Of a stretch of DNA of 64,000 bases, positions 54,075 to 61,500 are shown in pieces. The stretch's first letter is position 1; the number at the start of each line of letters is the position of its first letter. The DNA is taken from contig CAVTPD010000001.1 of assembly GCA_963736575.1 (NCBI GenBank), positions 1,984,001 to 2,048,000 on the forward strand. Direction: 5' to 3'. This DNA is from CAVTPD01 sp963736575 (GTDB taxonomy: Bacteria > Bacteroidota > Bacteroidia > Cytophagales > JAAEPT01). The notes beneath the pieces were generated by a model, which saw only the letters and a program-made list of their open reading frames with translations, searched no databases and was not told where the DNA came from. The position numbers and the translations under genes were made by a program.

Positions 54075-55055
54075 TTGCATTTCAATAGCCGGAGATATTT
54101 TTTCATACAAAATATGATAAACTGCTCTGGTTATTGGCATTTCAATATCTATATCTTTAATTATTTCGTGTATACTGTTTGAAGCATAATAGCCTTCAGC
54201 AACCATATTCATTTCTAACATGGTAGATTTTACGGTGTAGCCCCTGCCAATCATTCCTCCAAATGTTCTATTTCTAGAAAACTGAGAGTACGCCGTTACT
54301 AATAAGTCACCTAAATAAGCAGATCCTAATAGGTTTCTTTTTGCCGGGTGAAAATGATTTAAAAACCGTTCAATTTCTTGCATGGCATTAGATACTAATA
54401 CTGCCTGAAAATTATCTCCATAATTTAGTCCATGGGTAATACCAGAAGCCAAAGCAATAATATTCTTCATTACGGCTGCGTATTCAATACCAATCAAATC
54501 TTGTTCACAATGCACATTTACAAACTGATTTGAAAGCACCTCTGCTACTTCTGCTGCATTGGAAAGATCTTCGCAACCAATGGTTAAATAAGACTGTCTA
54601 TTCAACGCTACTTCTTCTGCATGGCAAGGCCCCCCAACAATACATAAGTTGTCGTTTAAAACCTTAAAATGTTCGGAAAGGTAATCTGTAACTATACAAT
54701 TGTGTTCAGGAATCATCCCTTTAATAGCAGAAACAAGAATTTTATCTTCTAGAACCTTTGGTTTTATCTGTATAAGTACATTTTCTATAAAAGCAGCAGG
54801 AACAACAAAAAAAACAATATCGGTTCCTTTAATACATTCATTAATATCTAGAAAGGGAGTTACTATTTTTTCATTAATTTGTACCGAAGTAAGGTAATTA
54901 GGGTTTCTTTTGAACTTTGTAATAAAGTCTAAGGTCTCTGGTTTTCTTACCCACCAGTTAACTTCAATATCATTTTGTGAAATAATATGTGTTATTGCCG
55001 TTGCCCAACTTCCTTCTCCTATTATTGAAACTCTTTTCTTTCTAATTTCCGCCAC
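54051..55055 (-). CDS. gpsA: NAD(P)-dependent glycerol-3-phosphate dehydrogenase
   Basis: 334 residues. The dinucleotide-binding motif is VSIIGEGSWATAIT, with glutamate and alanine in place of the commoner GAGSWGTA, and the substrate domain has the catalytic AVMKNIIALASGITHGL and the cluster near NRTFGGMIGRGYTV. It supplies glycerol-3-phosphate for phospholipids. Neither change in the glycine-rich motif is expected to stop nucleotide binding. It is convergent with maf, overlapping by 24 bases. Confidence 0.93.
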   Translation of the reverse strand: MAEIRKKRVSIIGEGSWATAITHIISQNDIEVNWWVRKPETLDFITKFKRNPNYLTSVQINEKIVTPFLDINECIKGTDIVFFVVPAAFIENVLIQIKPKVLEDKILVSAIKGMIPEHNCIVTDYLSEHFKVLNDNLCIVGGPCHAEEVALNRQSYLTIGCEDLSNAAEVAEVLSNQFVNVHCEQDLIGIEYAAVMKNIIALASGITHGLNYGDNFQAVLVSNAMQEIERFLNHFHPAKRNLLGSAYLGDLLVTAYSQFSRNRTFGGMIGRGYTVKSTMLEMNMVAEGYYASNSIHEIIKDIDIEMPITRAVYHILYEKISPAIEMQLLKGMLK

Positions 55056-55195
55056 GCTCTCTTCTCTGTTTGATGGGTAAAAATAAAGAAATTATATAGA
55101 TACTGATTATTAATTACACAAAAGACCTTCAAATGAATAGAATATAAAGACATTTCACCGTTAACGTCAAAATAGACTCTATTTAATATGCTTAT

Positions 55196-56011
55196 ATGAT
55201 ATACAACTACTCTTTAAACTATACATCTTTTTCTGAAGACGAAATTTCTTTACCCATCAACAACCGTGGTTTAATGTATGGTGATGGTTTTTTTGAAACT
55301 ATGACTCTTATAAACAAGGAAATACGGTTTTGGGATTTACATTGGGAACGTATTCAACAAGCTCTTTCTATTTTTGAATTTCAGAATGAATCAATAAAAA
55401 AAGACCTGCTATTAAGGGAAATTAAAAAGATTTCTGATGAAAACAACCTATATAACTCTATTGTTAAAATCATTTTTTGGAGGACTGAAGGTGGTTTATT
55501 TGTCCCCAACTCTAACAATGTTAATTTTCTAATTCAGCAAAAAAACCTACAACAGAATACAAACAATTTAATCAAAATAGGAATTAGTAAAAATACAACT
55601 AATCATTACTCCCTTCTTTCGGAATTAAAAACGATAAGTGCCGCCAAATATATTTTAGTTGGTTTAGAAATTAAAAACTCCTTATATAACGATTTAGTGA
55701 TCCTAAATGCTGAAGGTTTTGTTTCTGAGCTTAGCTCTTCTAACCTATTCTTTATAAAAGACAACAAATTAATGACGCCTACAATTACCACGGGTTGTGT
55801 TAATGGAGTAATGCGTAAAGCTATTCTTTCCTCTTTTAATGTTGAAGAGAAAAACATCTCTATTAATGATTTTAAAAACTGTGAAGGGGCTTTTTCTAGC
55901 AATGCTTCTGGAATAAAAATAATTGAAAGTATAGAGGGAAAAAAGTTTGACACTTCTCACCCTGTAATTTTAAACGTTACAAATTGGCTTAAACAGCAAC
56001 TACTCCTTTAA
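55196..56011 (+). CDS. Class IV aminotransferase (BCAT/PabC-like)
   Basis: 271 residues of PLP fold type IV. The catalytic Lys151 is in SAAKYILVGLE, N-terminal residues include GLMYGDGFFETM, and the C-terminal pocket has VSELSSSNLFFIKDN and CVNGVMRKAIL. The length and YGDGFFET motif fit 4-amino-4-deoxychorismate lyase (PabC), used for folate; a branched-chain or D-amino acid aminotransferase is possible. There is no pabAB or folate gene next to it. It is convergent with thyA and overlaps it by 23 bases. Confidence 0.82.
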   Translation: MIYNYSLNYTSFSEDEISLPINNRGLMYGDGFFETMTLINKEIRFWDLHWERIQQALSIFEFQNESIKKDLLLREIKKISDENNLYNSIVKIIFWRTEGGLFVPNSNNVNFLIQQKNLQQNTNNLIKIGISKNTTNHYSLLSELKTISAAKYILVGLEIKNSLYNDLVILNAEGFVSELSSSNLFFIKDNKLMTPTITTGCVNGVMRKAILSSFNVEEKNISINDFKNCEGAFSSNASGIKIIESIEGKKFDTSHPVILNVTNWLKQQLLL

Positions 56012-56783
56012 TATGCGGATGGGGATCGTAATTTACTAATTCGAAATCATCTATAGTAAAATCAAAAATATTTTTAACATCTGAATTAATTTTCATTTGA
56101 GGCAATGAGCGAGGATCTCTACTTAATTGTAATTTTATCTGGTCGAAATGATTGGTATAGATATGTGCGTCTCCTAAAGTATGAACAAAATCACCCAGTT
56201 CTAAGCCACAAACTTGAGCAACCATCATGGTTAATAATGCATAAGAGGCAATATTAAAAGGAACGCCCAAGAAAACGTCTGCACTTCTTTGATAAAGCTG
56301 ACATGAAAGTTTACCATCTGCTACATAAAACTGAAACAATGTATGGCAAGGCGGTAATGCCATTTGGTCTACAAACGATACATTCCAAGCGCTTACTATT
56401 AATCTTCTAGAATCTGGATTTTTTTTAATCATATCAATCAGATTAGTAATCTGATCTATACTCTCACCATTTGGTGTTGGCCAAGAACGCCATTGATAGC
56501 CATATACTGGGCCTAAATCTCCGTTTTCGTCTGCCCATTCGTTCCAAATAGAAACTTTATTTTCTGTTAAATATGCAATATTAGTATCGCCTTTCAGAAA
56601 CCACAATAATTCATGAATGATAGACCTTAAATGCAGCTTTTTGGTTGTTATACAAGGGAAGCCTTCTTTTAAGTTAAAACGCATTTGGTAACCAAAAACA
56701 CTTCGGGTACCCGTTCCAGTACGGTCAGATTTATCTGTACCGTTTTCCATAATGTGTTTTGCTAAATCCAAATACTGCTTCAT
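55989..56783 (-). CDS. thyA: Thymidylate synthase
   Basis: Methylates dUMP with methylene-tetrahydrofolate to give dTMP. 264 residues, the standard ThyA length. The catalytic Cys146 is in MALPPCHTLFQFYV, with motifs RTGTGTRSVFGYQMRF and PVYGYQWRSW and the dUMP-binding YQRSADVFLGVPFNIASYALL. It is in the E. coli-like short form without insertions. Its 3' end converges with the class IV aminotransferase gene. Confidence 0.96.
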   Translation of the reverse strand: MKQYLDLAKHIMENGTDKSDRTGTGTRSVFGYQMRFNLKEGFPCITTKKLHLRSIIHELLWFLKGDTNIAYLTENKVSIWNEWADENGDLGPVYGYQWRSWPTPNGESIDQITNLIDMIKKNPDSRRLIVSAWNVSFVDQMALPPCHTLFQFYVADGKLSCQLYQRSADVFLGVPFNIASYALLTMMVAQVCGLELGDFVHTLGDAHIYTNHFDQIKLQLSRDPRSLPQMKINSDVKNIFDFTIDDFELVNYDPHPHIKGVVAV

Positions 56784-56857
56784 AGCTAATTTAAATAGAA
56801 TCTCTTAATTATTGCTTCAGTTATTAGAAGGTCTTTTGTGTAATCTGTAATATACAA

Positions 56858-57466
56858 TTACATGTATTGAATGAGTCCTAACTGAACTACCCCAATTATA
56901 AAACCTAATATGGCACCTACAATTTCTATAAACTTAAATTCTTTGCTCATAATTGAAAAAAGTACGTTTTCTAATTTTTCCATAGAAAATGCAGCTACTT
57001 TTTCTTCAACTACTTTAGTAATATCTATATCTTTTTCTAATTTCTCGGCAAAAGCATTAATAACATCTGGTAAAGAATCATTTAATTCCCCTACTAAAAT
57101 TTCTTTAATTTTATTTACCGTTTTATCATTAATAAACATGGCCAACATAGGCATAACTTCGCCTAACTTTTCACGAAGAAATTTTTCTACTTTTTCATCT
57201 AATACCTTATGCACTTCTTTTAAATGCTCCGGGTTTTGCATTTCAGTTTTAATATCTGAAAAAGAAAACAATTGCTCCCCTACTAAAGCACCTATTTTGG
57301 TTGCTAACAATTGATGTCTTTTTGGAAAAACCCCTTGAATTTTAATTCCTAAAATATTTATTGGTTTTCTTGGGTGAAACAGCATTTTTATAGCTAAAAA
57401 ATTGGTTACCCAACCAATAAGCGCAGATATAAACGGTAAACTCCAGATCATCATTGAATTCTTCAC
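56858..57466 (-). CDS. DUF445 family membrane protein
   Basis: 202 residues. An N-terminal membrane helix (about 7-30, SLPFISALIGWVTNFLAIKM) carries the DUF445 start (GWVTNFLAIKMLFHPRKPI). A helical middle region follows and the C-terminus has a second membrane helix (about 175-200, GAILGFIIGVVQLGLIQYM). DUF445 includes YheB-type proteins of unknown role. It is the short type. Confidence 0.82.
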   Translation of the reverse strand: MKNSMMIWSLPFISALIGWVTNFLAIKMLFHPRKPINILGIKIQGVFPKRHQLLATKIGALVGEQLFSFSDIKTEMQNPEHLKEVHKVLDEKVEKFLREKLGEVMPMLAMFINDKTVNKIKEILVGELNDSLPDVINAFAEKLEKDIDITKVVEEKVAAFSMEKLENVLFSIMSKEFKFIEIVGAILGFIIGVVQLGLIQYM

Positions 57467-57537
57467 TTAGTGATTTATAATCAACAAAAATAAAAAGTAA
57501 AGAATTAAAAAAATACTTAGTTTGAATTAGTTACCAA

Positions 57538-57564
57538 CAAAAGAGGCCCGAAGTAATCGGACCT
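57538..57564 (-). terminator. Terminator after the second PorP/SprF gene
   Basis: Minus-strand stem AGGTCCGA/TCGGGCCT (one G-T pair) with a short loop (57544-57564), followed by TTTTG. It overlaps the stop region of the gene at 57563. Confidence 0.7.
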
Positions 57565-58555
57565 ACCAAAATTTAGACGGACATTGAATATTTTTAGCAT
57601 GCGGTATTCTTAAACCCAATATTACCTCGTGCGTACCACTACTATTAGTTCTTATTTCTTTAGTTGTAGTAAAGTCATACGAGTAACTTACTTCAATCTG
57701 GCTCATAATTACAACACCTACAATACCTGCAAAACTATCCTGAACTCTCCAGTTTATACCCGCAAACCATATATCTCTAAATTGTGCTTTAATATTAAGA
57801 TCAACAGATAATGGTGTATTAACTACTCCTTTTAAAGCCATTGAAGGGACTAAATCTATGTTTTCAGACATGGGTAATCTTATACCACCCGTAATAAAAT
57901 AATGGTTATTTAGTTTACCAGTACCTTGATCCCCTTGAGCGGTTAAACCATCTGGTACATCTATCTTACTGCCTAATAATTGAAAGATTGAAGCACCAAT
58001 ATAATAATTTGACGTATACAACCACATACCAAAACTAAAATCGGGTATTATTCTATTTAAGTTGGTAGATGTAAGATAATCATCCTGATAACCCGTTCTA
58101 CCTGTAAAATTCCACCAATTTTGATCTACTTTAAACTGCTTAACTCCTGCAAAAGCACCCACAGATAATCTCATTTTTCTGGTTAAAGCCATATTAAAAG
58201 AATAGTTGGCTAAAAAGGATGAGTTAGTAATTGGGCCAGCTTTATCTGTATAAATATAACCACCTACACCATGCCAGTACCCATGTTCGCCTTTACGGTG
58301 GTATTGTCTAAAAGCTGGTTTACCAAGAGCTGTATGAGCTGTAATGTACATGGTTCTGGGTCCAGAGTTATCTCTACCAAAATTCATCCATTGCGTTCTG
58401 TAGCCTACTTTTACATCTGTATAGTCTTCCGTTCCCCCAACAGCTGGGTTAATGGTATACGGATTTACCATGTATTGAGTGTATTGTTGATGCTGCTGTG
58501 CTTTCAGGGAAAGTGTTATAATAGCAACAATAAAAACTAGTAAAATTCTTTTCAT
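57563..58555 (-). CDS. PorP/SprF family type IX secretion system membrane protein, second copy
   Basis: 330 residues with a signal peptide (about 1-19) and the family opening (QQHQQYTQYMVNPYTINPAVGGTEDY, in parts, about 20-45), then VGYRTQWMNFG and a beta-barrel. It lies 28 bases downstream of a giant gene whose product ends in a type B T9SS C-terminal domain. In Flavobacterium, SprF-like proteins work with such substrates (for example SprB), so this one probably anchors or secretes its neighbour. The paralogue at 20487 has about the same length and domain order. Confidence 0.93.
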   Translation of the reverse strand: MKRILLVFIVAIITLSLKAQQHQQYTQYMVNPYTINPAVGGTEDYTDVKVGYRTQWMNFGRDNSGPRTMYITAHTALGKPAFRQYHRKGEHGYWHGVGGYIYTDKAGPITNSSFLANYSFNMALTRKMRLSVGAFAGVKQFKVDQNWWNFTGRTGYQDDYLTSTNLNRIIPDFSFGMWLYTSNYYIGASIFQLLGSKIDVPDGLTAQGDQGTGKLNNHYFITGGIRLPMSENIDLVPSMALKGVVNTPLSVDLNIKAQFRDIWFAGINWRVQDSFAGIVGVVIMSQIEVSYSYDFTTTKEIRTNSSGTHEVILGLRIPHAKNIQCPSKFW

Positions 58556-58583
58556 ATAACCAAGGTTAATACGTTTCTGTTAA

Positions 58584-61500
58584 TTATCTAATTATACCTA
58601 CTGCGCCAGCTATTTCACCATAACCGTCATTAAGGTCTATTGCAAAATAATAGGTTCCTATTGGTACAAGGTTTCCATTTCTTGTTCCATCCCAAGGAAC
58701 TTTATAACCTTGTTCATCTTTATAAATTAATTCACCCCAGCGGTTAAATATTTTAACAATTGCATTTGGATAATCCCCATCATTTAAACATTCAATATTC
58801 CATGTATCATTTTGCCCGTCTTGATTAGGTGTAAAACCATTAGGGACAAAACATGTTGCTCTTAAGCGTACAGAAACCGTATCTGATGCAACACAGCCTG
58901 GATCAACATCCGTTCTTTCGGAAGTAACTTGATACAACACATGTTTATCTTCTTCCATCACTTGTGGGATATTGGTAGTAGATTTTTTGTCGTCAACATA
59001 TTCATTTACTATTCTATTTTCTACATTAACTAATGTCCATTCGTAATTCCCATAATTAATGTCTTCTGATGGGTGATTTGAATCTAGATAAATCGTTTCA
59101 TTCTGAAGAGCAAATGCGTTTTCAGTTACTAACTGTCCTTGTACGTTACCAGCATAAGCTACTATTTCTGGCTTCACTACTTGAATAGAACTAGAAGCTA
59201 ATGAAGATGAACATGATCCTATTCCTTTAATGTTAGTCACATAAACCGTATAGTTAAAAGAACCCTGTTCATTACCTACATCCGTAATATTTGTCTGAGT
59301 GCTTCCGCTTAATAAAACCGTTGTATCGCCATTATTTTGATTTACTTTTATCCAGTCGTATTCTGTAGATAAGTCATTAATTGTGCTTGGTGTAACATTA
59401 CTAGCCAAATCAATAGAAGAACCAACACAATATTTAGTTTTAGTAAACGGAATAACACTTACGTCTGTAATATCTGGTCTTTTAATAGTGACAGCATTAA
59501 TTTTTATAGTAGTATCCTGTTTACTTAAGCATGATGGGGCATCTGCTCCTGGAAACACGGTTAAATAGACTATGTTTCCAGAATTAACTTTAAAATCTGC
59601 AGGAGATCCTGTAGCATCTGGAACTGGAATACTTGGGCTCCCTATTCTCCATTCATATACTGGATTTGTACCAAAATTATTATTGTTTTTGGTAGCTATA
59701 AATGTTTGGTCTACATCCTCACAAACAGGATCTGCCTGAGCCGCTGTGAATTTTGGTGCAAGCGGAGGTGTAGTTTTAACTGTAGTAAAAATTGAGTCTT
59801 TACAACCTTTGTTGGAAGTAGCAATGTACCACACCGTATTAGTTGCTCCTACACCAGCTGTATTGGCATCAAAAACATTACCGCTGACTCCTGTTCCTGT
59901 ATAAGTATCTGTTATTGTACCTGTTGTTAAATCTGCACTACCGTCTAATGTAACCGTTGCTGATTCACATATTAAAGTATCCTGCGGTGAAATAGTTACG
60001 TTTTGTGGCGTTTCATTAATTATAAGATCAGCTTTTTGAGTACTAACACAAACTCCATCTGTAGCATTAAGCGTTTGAGTAGAAATAATCTCATAAGTAC
60101 CTGACGGTAAAGAACTAGGGTTAATCCCAGAAGTAACATCTGTTCCGTTTCTTATATATTTAATATTGTTGGAGGTATAAGGAGTTCCTTTCCACGTTGC
60201 CGCTGGAGATAGGGTGACATTTGTAGCATTAAACTGATAGTCATCTACTTCATTACAAACTTCCTCTAATGTAAAGCCAAAGTTTATGGTATCTATTACT
60301 GATATATTGATTTCAGCTGTATCTCTACAAGTGGTAGGGTTTGCGATAGGATCCCCTACATACTCAATTAATCGTAAAAGAAAATCTCCTGTTGCTAGCA
60401 AGTCTAAATCAACATCTTGGCCGGTGCTTTTACCTGACACAAATGATGCATCACCAGTGCCTATTGAATTATCAATTTCCCATACAAATGTATTCCCCGA
60501 TATGATTGGAGGAGCAACGGCATAATTTTGATCTGTATTAAAACATGGGGCCAATTCTCCGTCAATAGATGGAGTAGGTAAAGCATTTACTGTTTTAACC
60601 GCAGGGCCGTCTAAAGTTGTTGCGGAACAATTAAATTGATCCGTTACAGAAACCAAATCATAGGTAAATACACCTTGAGTTGGGTATTGATTAAATATTA
60701 AAGCTGTATCCGTAGGTTCGTTCTTCGGAAGTTCATTTACAGTATTTAATGAATAAACAAAGTTAAACGGGGCTGTACCCGTAAATGCAATAATTAAACT
60801 GTCCGTTGCTCCTGCGCAGATAGTGTCTGTACCAGAAATTGTTCCTGTAACTTCTGGATGGACTATTACCAATTGCTTTTCAGTAGTAATCGTATCTATG
60901 CACTTATTATCATCTTTAACATAAAATAAATAATATGTGGTATCCTGTGTTAAGTTGCCTGTATTAAATGGATTTAATTGATTTGTAGGAGATGAAACAG
61001 TAAATGTATCTGATGTACTTGCATAATACCCTAAAGTGAAAGGTGCTGATCCAGTGAAATCTATTGTAAGATCTGTAGATGCATTATAGCAAATTTCATC
61101 ATCGGTTATATTTGAAATGGTTGCACTAGGTAAAGGATTAACTTTTATAGTAGCCATTTCCCCTGCTAACTCGGTAGCCGTGGCCATACATCCATTATTA
61201 TCTGTTAATGAAGCCAACGAATAAATATAGCTTGTATTGGTTACGGTGGGGGTAACACTCCAAGTAGTATCATCCATTACATCTGTGATAGTTGCAGGAC
61301 CAAACCCTTGGTCATCTTGCCATTCAAATTCAAATGGTGAAGCACCTTGGGTTAAGGTCACCGTAAGCGGTGCACTTTCCTTAAAACAAATATCTTTATC
61401 GGCGGCTAACGTAAATTCTGGCAATTCGTGTACAATTACAAGAATAGAATCTTCTACATAACAACCCAGTACATCTTTAAATTTGTCTGGCTGCGACACA